From Trichoderma breve (taxonomy: Eukaryota; Ascomycota; Sordariomycetes; Hypocreales; Hypocreaceae), in contig NW_026611594.1 in NCBI RefSeq assembly GCF_028502605.1, forward strand, positions 513,501 to 577,500: a stretch of 64,000 nt of DNA, read 5' to 3'. The translations under genes were made by a program, and so were the position numbers. The stretch's first letter is position 1; each line of letters opens with the position of its first letter. Positions 8,762 through 21,218 of the stretch are shown one piece after another. The notes under the pieces were generated by a model. That model worked only from the letters and a program-made list of their open reading frames with translations, had not been told where the DNA came from and ran no database searches.

Positions 8762-10696
8762 TTATGGAGCGTCGTTGCACTGCTCGTGCGAACTCTGTCG
8801 GCATGCAGACTTGCCCCTTAGCATGGACCACAGCCGTGAAGCAGAGTCGGTCAACTTCTCCTGGACTTCCTTTTTGGCGTGCTTCAACTTTGACTGAGCG
8901 GCTGCTGCGTGCTTGTCAGCAGAGTACGACTTGGCCTTGCGCAAGTATTCTTCGTGCTCCTCCGTGCTGCCAAAGGTTTGCAGCCACAAAAGCTTCGCTG
9001 ACAATTGGGCATCGAGAAGCTGGAGCTGAAGTTGGTTTTGCACATCTTCTACCGAGGGCAGATTCTCCGCAGCTTGTTGCGTAATCTTGTCAATCTTGCT
9101 AGTGATGCCTTGGGTTGCTTCATCAAATTGAGTCTTGGCTGTTGACACAAAGTCATCTAGTTGCTGCCGCACATCTGCAAAGTTGGCAAAGCTGGCGCCG
9201 AATGTCTTGGAGACGGTCTCGGTGACTGTTTGGCAAACGTTTTGGCACGCCGAGCCTAGTGACTGCTTCGCATTCTCAATACGCCGCTCTGCTTCCTGAG
9301 CAGCGGCAGGTACGAGACCGGAGAGATCCTGGGCAAGATGGGCGAGATGCTTGGTCCGCTCCAGAGCGCCCTCCATCAAGCCCTTGCCAAAGTGGACCTT
9401 AACAACTTTGTGAATCTTTGGGCGGCACTTAGCCTCGAGAATGACGCTGACGACGCCGTGGGTCTCCCTCTTGGCAAACTTTAGACGAAGGCCCTCGTCT
9501 TCCAGAGACATGGTGGTATCAACGGGGACTTCTCCTCTTTTGGCAGTCACAGTCAGGCACTCCTTGGCCAGCCATGTCTTCTTGATGCTGTTGGGAATGT
9601 GAATTAGGATATCATTGTGTGCTTCGGCAGTGAATGACACAACCGGCTTCTTGGCGCCGAATATCCAGTCGTCCGACTGCGCTTCGCCAATGGGCATTAA
9701 CGCCAGGCCATTGGTAGCCGAAGGAATCAGGCTGCTACTGCTGGAGCTTGCTGACAGCGACGTCGAAGTGGTGAGATAGGATGTAGTTGTGACGGTTGCG
9801 GTGACGGATGGTGGCATCTGAACGTTTGGTAGAGCTGACTTGGATGCCGGCCCGTAGAAGATGGGTAGCACCACAAGGACGACGACGACAAACACGAAGC
9901 CGGGAAAGGCGCCCCACGTGTTCTCGACCAGAAATTCCTTGACCTGAGATTCCAATTGCCACAGCTCAGACATCTTCTTCTTGAAAGATTTCTTGTCATG
10001 GTCGGCAGGCCTTTCAATGACTCGGCTTGCCTCGGGAGTATAAGATGGAGTCCCCAGGCTCTGGTCCGTGTATTCAAGCAATTCTTGCGATGCATCATTC
10101 TTGAATGGGGGGAAGGGTTCAGTCTTGTTGGATTCGTCGTGTGCTATTTGGGACTCGGTCATGACGGTGTCTTCGTGAACTGAGTCCTCATCGTCTTCCT
10201 CGTCCTCGGTCTCGTCGCGGTCAGACGATGCACCGTGAGTGTCAGCATCATCATTGTCCGTCCCGAATGAATCGTCTGTTCCAGCCAGGCTCCGGACATC
10301 GTCTGGGCGATGAATGTCGAGCGAGCCGACGGACTCGCTCATGGAGGCGGGGTAGTGGTCGTCTTGGGACTCTTCGGTGTCGGTGCTGGGGCTCGAGACG
10401 AGCTCGTAGGTAGATTCGGCCATGCCGTTGTCGTCGGCTGGTGGAGGCATGTCCATCATGTTGGGGTTGCTGCTCGATATCCAATTCGCAAGCTGCGTGT
10501 TGCCCTGCGGCCTGGGGAATCGGAGAGTGGGCTCAGAGGCAGAGAGGCCTGGGGCGTCTGCAGTTGCTGTATGCGTTGTCGCCGTTGGTGAAGGCGAAAG
10601 TGTCGAAGGCGGCGGTGCTGGCAGAGAGTTCGAAGGGTTGCTCAGACGTGCAAGCAAAGTATCGCGACGGCGAAGCTGCGTATCATGCTGTTCCAT
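8762..10696 (-). CDS. Single-span membrane protein with acidic N-terminus and amphipathic C-terminal helices
   Basis: Single exon of 644 codons starting at ATG 10696 (MEQHDTQLRRRD). Residues 1-230 are disordered, proline-rich then serine/acid-rich. They include a TYELV segment at about 96-100 that matches the Atg8-interacting motif (aromatic-x-x-aliphatic) with an acidic/serine context. A basic patch (KKSFKKK, about 235-241) precedes one hydrophobic span at about 265-281 (GFVFVVVVLVVLPIF), which suggests a cytosolic N-terminus. Beyond the span are a Thr/Ser-rich linker (about 300-325), a beta-like module (about 345-437) and long alanine/glutamine-rich amphipathic helices (about 440-625). I do not recognise the family from primary sequence. 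The order of parts resembles yeast nucleophagy receptor Atg39 (cytosolic Atg8 motif, one span, lumenal amphipathic helices), but that is inference only. A structural ER or nuclear-envelope protein is an equal alternative. Confidence 0.75.
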   Translation of the reverse strand: MEQHDTQLRRRDTLLARLSNPSNSLPAPPPSTLSPSPTATTHTATADAPGLSASEPTLRFPRPQGNTQLANWISSSNPNMMDMPPPADDNGMAESTYELVSSPSTDTEESQDDHYPASMSESVGSLDIHRPDDVRSLAGTDDSFGTDNDDADTHGASSDRDETEDEEDDEDSVHEDTVMTESQIAHDESNKTEPFPPFKNDASQELLEYTDQSLGTPSYTPEASRVIERPADHDKKSFKKKMSELWQLESQVKEFLVENTWGAFPGFVFVVVVLVVLPIFYGPASKSALPNVQMPPSVTATVTTTSYLTTSTSLSASSSSSSLIPSATNGLALMPIGEAQSDDWIFGAKKPVVSFTAEAHNDILIHIPNSIKKTWLAKECLTVTAKRGEVPVDTTMSLEDEGLRLKFAKRETHGVVSVILEAKCRPKIHKVVKVHFGKGLMEGALERTKHLAHLAQDLSGLVPAAAQEAERRIENAKQSLGSACQNVCQTVTETVSKTFGASFANFADVRQQLDDFVSTAKTQFDEATQGITSKIDKITQQAAENLPSVEDVQNQLQLQLLDAQLSAKLLWLQTFGSTEEHEEYLRKAKSYSADKHAAAAQSKLKHAKKEVQEKLTDSASRLWSMLRGKSACRQSSHEQCNDAP

Positions 10697-13386
10697 CACG
10701 AAGTGACTGTGGTCAGTTCGAGGACCATCTCACGCTCCCAAGCGATGACTCGTCGACAGGCCCATGAATCAACAGGGCGCGGGTAACTGTCTGAGGGCGG
10801 CGAGGAGGACAGTGGCAAGTGGCAGTGGCAGTGGCAGGTCTTGTGTGAATGGAGATGGAGGGGAGAAGAAGGGCGGCGGGGAGGGGTTGAGCTTTGGATG
10901 AATGGAGAGTGAGGTCAGAGGCCAACAGCTCGCAAGGTGAAAGAACTAACCACTGTGGAAGTGCAGAAGCAGAAGAAGATGTTTCCCGAAAGAAGAGGGA
11001 AGAAATAGAAACTCCAAGTCACGAAAAAGCTTGACCGTGAAGAACAAGTTGCACGTTGCAACACAATGAAATAAAAGAATAGGCCCGAGTGGTGAAGCTG
11101 GATGTGGTAAAGCCGTGCACCAGGGATAGCTTTGAGGCTGAGTTGATGCCTGCGGGAACCCGGGGCTGCCTGATGGCACTGTGGACTTCAGCGGTTTAGC
11201 GGTTTGGCAAGCTCCCTAGCAGCTGCGAATAGCGCTGGAAGAGGTGGGGTTGGGCTGTTGAATTGAGCTCTGGGCAGCGCCGCGCGTGACCTGGAAGAGC
11301 GACGAGGCAATTGTTCAGTACGAGTACAGGGTTGTAAGATGGATGAAGATGGAGTGGAGTTTGGGTTGATGGGTGAGATGGTCGTCTCACGTGAAGATTA
11401 TGCAGTTCAGTCTACGGGAGTTGAAGTTGATTCGCTTCGATTCGATTGGTAGCCGGGCTGCAAGAGAAGGACCAAAGGGACGAGAGAGGACGGAGAGAAG
11501 GGCAAGAGAGCGAATGAAGGAAGTAGAAAAAAAGAGGTGCTGTACAGTAAGACGAGGCTTCATCTGCCTTGACAAAGTGTCCGATAACTGAGATGGATGG
11601 TGGGGTCGGTGTTTGAGTGGCGGACGAGGCTTTTCACGGTTTGATGGGATCAAGGCAAAGAAGAGAGTTGGTTGGGCCGTTGTTTTCGTTGGCTTTGGGT
11701 TTTGATCTAACTTACGTAGTATGTGTTTTGTGTTGTCGAGACATGAATATCTTCAAAGAGAGATCGTTATTGAGAGTGAATGGTAAATACACAGGCACCA
11801 GCCATGAGGTGAGTCTTCGATATCAAACATGCGGAGACGAAGGAAGCTAGGCCAGTTCTCCATCCCTCTGCAGCTTTGGTGGTGAGGCTTGCAAGGGACC
11901 AAAGTGTCATGCGTAAGGCAATGTAATCCCAAGTGAGGGGCCACCGTGTGTGTACTACTCACAATATACATGTTGGATGCTTTTTGGATAGAGGCTATTT
12001 CCAGGTCCTCCCTATCTATAAACTCAACATTGTCCCCATCAACCCAAGCCAAGCCAGCAAAACATCATCTCCAGCAGCTAGAAACCACGTCAGTCCAGTC
12101 CAAATCAAATCGAATAAATTCAAGCAAATAGACAACTCCCATCTCACATATTCCAACTCACACATCCATCCTCTCAATCTTCATCGTCGCATCCCGTGTC
12201 CGGCATGTGCTCGCCTTCATACGTCAGTGCCTCGTCTTCCCACTGTGGATCCTCTCCAATCTCCATTTTCCATTCCCGCCATCCCGAGCTTCCACAGTCT
12301 CCGCCAGGCGGGGCATCTTTTGTCGATGCGGGGAGCCCATTAAAAAGGCAGTTTTTGTTTACATTTACAAGTATTGGCTATCAAGGTATTTCTTGTATCT
12401 GGTCACTAGATTTCAGTTCTTCAGATGATTTGGGACTTTGTGATATCTCTCATCAAGTACATGAAAAAAAGTATGTAGAGCGAGCCACTCACGCCCAATC
12501 AACTCAACGAAATTTGGCCTACTCGAATAAACGTTGAGGATAAGCCCGTTCTTATACCATCGAAGCTTGCTATGCCTCATATGCATTGATTAAATCAGTA
12601 AGTTGCGCCACGGCCCCGGCGTCTTGTTACGCTTACGTACATTTCCCACACATGTAACATCTATACAATCACTGCAGCTGGCATAAATCAAGATGTGCAG
12701 TTGTGATTTCATATATATTGGCCGATATCGCTTCGGCATATAGACAGCCCTATCTATCTACTACCCATCAGTACCCCCGTCAAAACCTGTCATAACCTTC
12801 GCCCCCATCCATAACCCGTCGTATCCTGGCATCTGAACAAAGCAAAACAGAACAAAATGAAATATCAATGAAAAACGAGAAGGCGTTCCGACATTCCGAC
12901 ATTATGCGCGTGCCGCTCCCCGTCTATAGTTTTTATTTCCCATCCCCGTCTCCAAACTCCGTGTTGGCCGAAGCAAAGACACAACAAAAAATAAAAACAC
13001 AAAATGCGGAAATAGACTGAACCAGCCCCGATGACAGGGATCTGGCCGGCTGTTGGGGTACGAGTACGGCAGCCATTGCAAGCCGCCAAGGGGTAAAACC
13101 CGTCCCGAGTCCATGATCCCAGCAGCCAAGAAGAAAGAGGAAGTGGGGTATCTTCACAAAAAATGCTGTGACACGGATGATCGTGCCGGCAGCCGGGGTC
13201 AGTCAGGAGGCTGAGACAAGCAGGCGGCGATTTTCCAAAGAATGATGCTATCCGAGTAAGCTGCCTTCTTTCTTCTAAGCGGAGCAAGCCCGTCTGATTA
13301 ATAGTGGTGTACAAAAATGAAGAGATAAAGAGGCATGCGAGATGCAGAATGGTTTATAGTATGCAAATTATGTGCAGAATCGGCGC
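10697..13386. other. Intergenic region, 2.7 kb
   Basis: No gene supported. The left part (10697 to about 11700) is the leader and promoter of the membrane-protein gene. The right part near 12850-13386 is likely 3' UTR of the phosducin-like gene. Copies of the 8-mer TACGAGTA occur at 11319 and 13059. Several frames of 60-150 codons are present but overlap on both strands and resemble nothing known. Confidence 0.5.
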
Positions 13387-14296
13387 TCACAGCACGCCGT
13401 GCTTCTTGAGGACCTTTTCCAGGGACTCGGGGCCAAAGTGCTCGTCATCCGGCATCATCTCAATAATGCCGGTCAGGTTGGCAAACAGGTCGCCCTGGTT
13501 TCGGTAGGCTAGAATGGCAGGCACCGCGGCATTGTCGAATTCAATATCCTCGTAGTGGACCTTGACGAAATGAACCGATGTGTTGGACTTGACCAGCGGC
13601 ACCAGCACCGATTCGATTGCTGAGGAGACCTCGCTCTAAAGAATCAACGTTAGAACATTGTCACACCAATACAGGTACGGTGGGACTCTTTACCTCGTGA
13701 TCATAGACAAATACAACAACAGTGGTATCTCTGTTGACCTTTTCGATGGCGTCTAGGTAGCCCAAGGCGTCCACCTCATCCATGCGGCCGTATATCCGCG
13801 TGCTGGGGCTCGTCCTTCGGGTGCGAATAGATGCGCCGGCGGCTTCCTTCTCGAGCTCCTGTCTCCGAGCCTCTCTCCACTGGCTCAGGAACTCTTCCTC
13901 GTCATCATCACCACCGCTAAAGATGGCCTCTTCACTCTCGCTCTCGCTATTTTTGTCGCTTGAGCGGGGGGCACCAAAGACGCTCTTGCGAACGGACATG
14001 GCTCGGTTTCTCCATTTGGTCTTGCGGGCAGATTCATAGCTTCTGGCATCGGCAATGACGCCTTTGACACCGGTAGAACGGCCGCTGTCAAATGACGCGG
14101 GGGGGAGTCTAAGCTCAGCAGCGGCGGTAGGCATTCTCATGGCTTCTTCGATTCTGGCGTTGCGATATTGTTCCTCTTCAGAGACGTCAGATCCGTGGTG
14201 GGAGTCGGCGTCGTCACGATCTTCAGGGTGGAGGGTTTCTCGATGGGTATTGTTGGCGACAAGCTTGTCGAATTCTTCTTGTGCTTCAGTGGTCAT
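13387..14296 (-). CDS. bdm-1: Phosducin-like protein, BDM-1/PhnA type
   Basis: Predicted cytosolic co-chaperone that helps assemble G-protein beta-gamma dimers. In fungi the class is known from Cryphonectria BDM-1 and Aspergillus PhnA. Two exons, 13694-14296 and 13387-13635, are separated by a 58-nt intron (GTAAAG donor, TTTAG acceptor) and give 283 aa. The start is the ATG of MTTEAQEEFDK; an upstream TTG in the same frame is not used. Features in order: a helical N-terminal part with the TGVKGVIADARSYE segment near residues 75-90, an acidic stretch (SESESEEAIFSGGDDDEEEF), a linker helix QWREARRQELEKEA, then a thioredoxin-fold domain from about YGRMDEVDALGYLDAIEKV to the end. That domain has VVVFVYDHE, HFVKVHYEDI and VPAILAYRNQGDLFANLTGI. 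There is no CxxC, as expected for phosducins. The G-beta gene, its likely client, lies 5.6 kb to the right on the same strand. Confidence 0.93.
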
Positions 14297-17200
14297 ATTG
14301 GGCAAAAAGGCTCGGGCACGAGCGGGTGATTGAGGGTGGTTATATAGATGGGATCGTTGTTGACTTCTGTAAGCTCAAACCAGCGGGCAGAGAGAAACGA
14401 ACTTGGCCAGTCCTGTCGAGTGAGCCGACGTGTGAGTGAGAGAGGGGCGTGTGGAACTGTTGACTGGCTATTCGGGCAGCGCGTTTCTCGAAGGAGCGGA
14501 GCAAAAGCAGCAAGGGGGTGAGACGACAAGAGTCTGTTTCTTGGTCGTGATTAGTTGAGACAGAGACGCTCGGATCAAGCAGCGAAGAGGCGCGAAGAAG
14601 TGAAAGAAATAGAAGCGTCGGCGAGAGCGAAAGAGAGCGTCGAGTGGATGGCAAGACGGGGCCCCTGACAAGACGCACGCCCCCCTTTTTTGATGCGACA
14701 AGCGGTTTCAGCAGGCAGATCCAGCATGCGAGCTGCCAGGGGTTTTTAGTAGAGGATCCAGAGGGCCAACAGGGCAGGGCTCAGCACGAGATCAAGCGGT
14801 CGCAGTGCCGAGTCTGGCGCGGGTTTGGAGGCGAGACGAGAAAGGGACCGGGATGGTGATTGGCGAAGTCGGAGTTGTGGTGGATAGAATGTGCATAATG
14901 TACGATACTCGACAAAAGTGTGGGCAGAAGGTGGTGTAGAAAAGGTGGCGCGCGGGGGGTTGTGGCGCTTCGTCTGGTGTTTTTAGTGGCTTGATGCAGC
15001 AATTGAGCCCTACAACACCAACAAGTTGATGAAGGCTTCAGTTGATTCTACAGCGACAACACAATAACATTCTGTCAGCCCTCAAGCTGAATTACAATGA
15101 AATATCAGCTACATGGATACTCATCTCTACTGATCAGCTGAATCAATACCAAGAACTTCACAGCACTCAGCTCCGAATCCCTTGCTCACAGCTCTCCAAC
15201 GTCTAGACTCTCTACGGACTACTCCGTCTTCATGGCAGCATTGATTCTCGACGAGGCTGAAGAGTGATCAAACGCCCCCATTGTGACGACAGGGGCCATC
15301 CTTGCCATCTTCGCCCTCTCTTGCCATCACTCGGCCAATGCGGTCATGCCAAACTGCTGAATGACGCCCACGATGCCCGCACTTGTGCTGCACCCCAGGA
15401 GCTGCCATGCTCTTCTCCTCCCACAGCCGGGGGTCCGACATGTGGCTCCTCGTCGAATCACCGGCGCTAAGAAAAACGAACGACTGACGGCTGAGCCTCG
15501 CATTGAATGCCATTTGAATTTGCCTCTCTGATGAGTCTTGTGTTGCCTGTCAATGCCACGATCAGAACCGGATCTGCGACCAGCCCCGGCCCCAAATGCA
15601 CAAGCAAGCATTGCACTGACGGAGATGACATTTTCTCCGCTGATTTATGCGCCTTTTGGGAAATCACCACATGGCTTAGGCTGACTGGATGGAAAGCCGT
15701 CTGGAATGTTTGGAAGGATCTTGAGGACCCTCCCCGCATGCCACGTCTTGCATGGCAGCTTAATTTCGAGTGGTGTGCCTATTCCTGGGCGAGCAAGGAT
15801 GCCCGAGATATTCGTGATTGGGCGGCTGAGTCTTGCTCGCTATAGCCTTTTCATGCGCATGACGAACCAGCTCGGAGGAGGTATACCAATTCGACAGCCG
15901 TGTACGAGATACGAGTAGGTCGGCTAGGAAAAGCCCTGGGGGGGGCTCAGACAGGCGGTATGTTTCGACCGCTGGGCGAGCCCTACAGCATCTCCATCTT
16001 GGAAGACGGTGAAGGACTCGGTTGGCGGCATGGCTGACGTGGTTCCATTGTGAGCAGCAGCTTACTGGGCTTGTGCCTACGCACGGGATGACTGCTTGGA
16101 TCTCTGCAGTGGTAAGCTGATGGCCAACAACACATCTGCAATACCCATCGACATCTGGACGGCAGACGGCAGGAGAGCACCCACGTTGAGCTTACAACTA
16201 GATGCTTGTCTTCGCGGTTTCAGGCTGTGTTCACCAGTTCATCTTATCTGCGATTCTCACCGCCACCTCCAGGCCATCTCACTGCCGAGCCATTCACATT
16301 AGCAGTTGATATTAGTCTTCGGCACTTCCCAGCCCAGAGCCAGAGGCAGAACCAGGACAATGCCGGGATCACGACGTCTGTCTTACGCTTAATCCATGCA
16401 CATTCGACTAGGCTCCATCAGGCAAGGCCAACTCATGCCTGCTGTTTCAGAATCCGTTTCATCTTTCTCGTGCAGATCAGAAGCCTGTTTAATTAATCTC
16501 GGCCCCTGGTCGTCTTGAGCGCGTAATGTGGGCATATCTGAGCTGGTGCTACAACGATGCCCGGGCTTCCCATTGGTCGCTTTCCGGGCGACGACCTAAT
16601 CCTCGTCTTTTCCCATCTTTTATTTTGTATTTTTATTTGTGTTTTCATGACCTAGAAAATGGAGGATCAAAAAGGCAAACGCAATGTGGCGCAGCCCAAC
16701 AACCATCCTAATAATGATGCCATTTCACCGTTGGGGGCCAACCAATATCGACTGTTGTTTGCATCGGACAAATGGAGATGCGATTCTGCAAGAGTCCGGA
16801 TACGAAAGCTTCTTTGGCTACGCGATGTAACTCTTGTTTTTATTGAGGACGACAGCATTGACTAGCGTAGACGTGACGCCCTCAAATATTTGGCTACTGC
16901 ATCATCCTGATATCTTCGCTTGCCTGTTTTCTTCTGTGCAAGGTGTTTGGGCACTTACATGCTACCAGGCTGTGACTTGCAACGTCGGATCCTGATTGAA
17001 GGAAGCCTTATGGCGCTCGGTGTTGAAGGCCGAGAGTGTTCAGCTCGGCTAGAGATGTGAGGCGTCTTTCGTGTGACCTTGTACCCAGTACGGGTCGTGC
17101 GTTGATATTGTGAGTTGTGGGGTTTCATGATGCAATTCTTCTACTTGACTTGGAACGCTTCTGGCTTTGAGGTGCTCATCGCTTATAAATGGACCAATCA

Positions 17201-19859
17201 GTGTGGCTGGATAGGAAGACAACTTGGTAAGCAGTCTCAAGTTCAGTAAGAGAATGAGGGAAATGAAGTATCTTGAATTTCGTATCGTAACATCACCTAA
17301 CACGAACGCCAACAAGACTGTTGTTGATTTACAGCTGTTTCCACGGCTCAAGAGGGAATATGACGGTCCTTTACAATCCTATTTGGCAAGTTTCGAGCAG
17401 TGTTGTTTAGGCCTAGATTTTACTCCACTGTCTCGAATCATCTCATGTAAATCACCTTCATCGACTTCATAATGACACACCCAAACACTCTGGGGTTATA
17501 CCGAGTCAACTTCGTGCCATCTCGATTTAGTGACGGATTGATATTGTGATATGGAGGCCGCGTTAACACTTACTGGAATTACATCATTCTAGCTCCTCTA
17601 TGATACTCGTATAAACTCCATGTTTGATCACCACAGCACTCTTCGCCAATCGTCATCTCCATCTTCCACGCCATACCATCTCTCAACATCTATTACACTC
17701 TTGCCACAATTCTACAACTTCTATTTGTAAGCCAACCACTCGTATGTCAATCTATATGATCGTGCTATCTCTTCTCAGCACTAGCATCCCTAATTTCGTC
17801 ATTTCCTGCTCCGACACTGCCCATCCGCACAACAGATCAACATCCAAAACTTACACGGGCCATCCAACGATCCCAGTCCTTCAACGCCCGTTTGAGCTTC
17901 TGTCATAAATCAGGGAGCCATATTTAGAATGTTGTTGGGAGGTTCTAGAATTTTCTTGGTTTGCTGGACTTGCTGTCCATGCTTTGGTTGCCTTGCTAGG
18001 TGTTGGGCCAAGTAGTCATCTGATCACTGCTGACATGTCGATGATGCCCTCTGTTTCACGATATGTTACTAATACGGTCTGTGGAAAAGACAGTGAAATA
18101 ATGCTACCATAACTTAAATTACATCTTCATACCACAATCCAATCATTATAGAAACCGTTAATAAAATTGGCAAGATAAAAGCCACTCTCACAGCATAGTC
18201 ACACCATACCTTTGACAACAAACTCTCTCCCAATTCAAGAACACAGAGAACAAGAAACAAGAAAGTAAACTCTTGATTCATATCGAACAAACATCTCAAA
18301 ATTCTCCCCCCAACGTTTTCTATTCCAAGGGAGACGGACTTCTGATCCTGCTCAATCAACATACTTCCAAAGTTCACATTGTTATTCTCAAAGCCTAGCA
18401 TCTAACAATGTCATCGTCAACCCCTTCAAAATTTTGAGTTTCAGCCCCAAATGGCATCACTTCCTCACACAAAGTCTATCTCATTCTCCTCCATGACGAA
18501 AGTTACTTACATCATCAACTCATTCCCTTCACCAAAAACCAACAACTCACTCACTCGACAAATCAAATCTCAGTGTTCAAAACTGCCATCACTTCAATAG
18601 CCGCAGAACATATCCCATCAATAGCCACAAACTTCCATCGCATCAACCACAAAATGTATCCCGTCAATAACCACAGAGTCACATCACATCAAGCCAAGAC
18701 AAGACAAGACAAATAATATTCAACGACTTTTATTCTTCTTCTTTCAATCCCAAACAAAGATCCCTCATCCAGCACACATTACAACAAATGCAAAAAATCT
18801 CATTTCAAAAAAGAAAAAAGGAAAACCACATATTAACAAAACAACATAATGACAACAAAACACTTTCAGCCCAACAAATGCAAAACATAAAAAAAAAGAA
18901 AAAAGACGAACCCTCCCCAGTGGTATCGGCGTGCCCTCTCCTCCAACTGCTCTGCTCCCTCATCCTCATTCCAATTCGTTTCTCCCGTCTCTCACCTCGC
19001 TCCTCGGTTTGCGTTTGCTGCTCAGCATCCTTCGCACGTGGTCATTAAATCTCCCTACAGAAGAAAAAGAAGAAGAAAACAATGTGACCCGGTCTTGTTG
19101 AATCATCGTACTGTATTATCTGGAAGCTTGATCTGCTCCTTGTTATAAGTCGCCAACATCCCTACCATTCCCTAACCACATCACCCCATCCCTTCTCCCC
19201 CATCACATTTAAAGTCTTCTCCAAAAGAAGCCTCTCCCCCCTTACTCTCCAGAATTTTTTTTCTCGTAGCTCTGTTATATGCGCGCCCTTCTAAAAACAC
19301 TAAAGCTCGCTCGACCGGCATATTTAAAGAAAAAAAGGTGTCCGCTGAGGGGAGCCGGAACGCGGTACAGAGGCAACTGAAGACATAGAAAAACCATCAA
19401 GTAATACACCCAGCCCGTGGCCAACAATCCAGAGCTTATCAGAAAACGCAGAAACTATTGTGCAAAGAATTTTTGGGATCAGAGGCGGGAGAAAAAAAAA
19501 GATAAAGAAAAAAAGGAAAATAATAACGAGAGAGGGAAAAGGGGAAACAAAAGGTATCAAGTCGGCCGGTTTCCTTTTCCGACTGTCGCCGAAAGAATCG
19601 GGATTGAGATGCCTCCACGAGGGGCTCATGCAGCGGCCAAAAATAAATAAATAAAAAGAGTTAATGGTGTAAGTAGGGCACGTTTCGTCACTTCGTCCTG
19701 CGTACGCCAGTATTCGCAAGCCAGATATGCGTAGTCGGGTGTCCGAAATTGGCGGGTAATATAATCGTTTGAATGCGGATGGTGAAGAAAAGTCACGGAT
19801 TAGACTCGAATCGGCAGATGCGAAAAGAAAAATTCATCTGTATCACAGTCGCAGGCAAT
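14297..19859. other. Gene-poor interval, 5.6 kb
   Basis: I find no supportable gene. The left 700 bp is the leader and promoter of the phosducin-like gene. The right end (about 18700-19859) is probably G-beta 3' UTR, with A-rich runs at 18800-18910 and 19490-19560. Between 17600 and 18760 the DNA is AT-richer and has CATCAA/CCACAA-type degenerate repetition, for example 18600-18690. Copies of TACGAGTA or its complement occur at 15910 and 17604. A 112-codon frame at 15507-15845 has no recognisable features. Confidence 0.5.
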
Positions 19860-21218
19860 TTAATAAGCCCAAACCTTGAGCTGCGGAGGAGGTTAGTCAC
19901 ATCGAGTTTGGGCAAAAAGAGCTGCAACTTGTCCAACTTACCAGAGAATCCCATGAACCTGTGCACAAGCTGATGCCGTCGTTGCTGACACCCAAGCAGC
20001 TCACACGGTTCTCGTGGCCTACCAGCGAGCCAACCTTTTCGCCTCGTGTAATATCCCAGACCTTGATTGCACGAATTAGCATCAGATGTCATCGGGGGAA
20101 AATAAGGTTTCGTCGCGATGTAAACTTACCTTGCACTCAAAGTCGTCATATCCGGCAAAGAGCAGACGTCCGGACACGGAGGTGGCAACGGATGTGATGC
20201 CGCAAAGAATGGATTCAGACTAAATTGACATGTTAGCATTTCAATTGTCAAGATTACCGAGGCATCAGAATTCTACGCACTCCATAGAGGTTCAGTTCGC
20301 GATCGGCGCGAATGTCAAACAGCCGGCAGGTGGCGTCGTCGGATCCCGTAACGAAAGAGTGGCCGTCGGGGAAGAACTGGATGGCGTTGATGTCAGACTC
20401 GTGGCCTGCAAAGGTCTGCACCGCCTTTCCGGCACGGATATCCCAGAGCTTGGCGAACGCGTCGCAGGCACCAGAGATGAAGGTGTTTTGGTTGGTGGGG
20501 TTCAAGCTGATGCTCATGACATCGCCAAGGTGGTCGGCGAACTCGGTGACCTTTTGGCCAGTCTCAATGTCCCACTTCATGCAGGTCATGTCACCGGACG
20601 AGGTGAGGATGCTGCGATCGTTGATGAATCGACAGCAGGACAGGTAACCGGCGTGGCCGGACAGTTCCCTGGCCACCCGCGTGGGGCCGTCGCGCTGCTG
20701 GTTGAGGTTATAGATGGAGCAGATGTTGTCGAGACCACCGCAGGCGACAAAGTTGCCGCTGGGGGCGTAGGCGCAGGTCATGACCCATGATGAGCGGAGA
20801 GGGATGGCGTGGACTTTGTTGGTGGTGTAGGCGTCCCAGATGATGAGCTTTCCGTCCTGCGAGGCTGAGACGAGGTGTCGGCGGTCTGTAGACCAGTGCA
20901 TGGCGTAGATCTTGGCCAGATGGCCCTTGAGCGTCCGCTTCGCCCGCATAAGCTGGTTCTTGGGGATGGGCTCGTGAGCCTGCTGAGCGACAGCCCGGAC
21001 TGAAAAAAGCATCGAGTTAGCATCGCGAAAATAGAGGAGGAAAAAAAGAAGCCGCCGATTGAGAGAGCGGAGAGAGAGAAAAACAACATACGTGTGGTGT
21101 CGGCCAGCTCATCCTTCTTCCGCTTGATCCTATCCTTGAGCGTCTCGGCCTCGCGACGCGCTTGCTGGATGCGCGCCTGCATCGCCTCGGGCGACACATC
21201 GTTGGGCTGTGAATTCAT
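19860..21218 (-). CDS. gpb1: Heterotrimeric G-protein beta subunit
   Basis: WD40 beta subunit of the heterotrimeric G protein at the plasma membrane. It partners G-gamma and G-alpha in growth, mating and conidiation signalling. Five exons, 21092-21218, 20281-20999, 20130-20219, 19942-20061 and 19860-19880, give 358 aa, the usual length. An N-terminal coiled coil ([20 protein letters not shown]) binds gamma. Seven WD repeats follow, with blades such as [94 protein letters not shown] and [12 protein letters not shown]. The protein ends SLLKVWAY. The last exon encodes only seven residues, LKVWAY preceded by part of the last blade, and is easily missed. Donors are GTATGT, GTGCGT and GTAAGT (twice). 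Confidence 0.97.

Noticed and set aside
20230..20790. Plus-strand frame of 186 codons
   Set aside because: Antisense of the G-beta WD-repeat exon.
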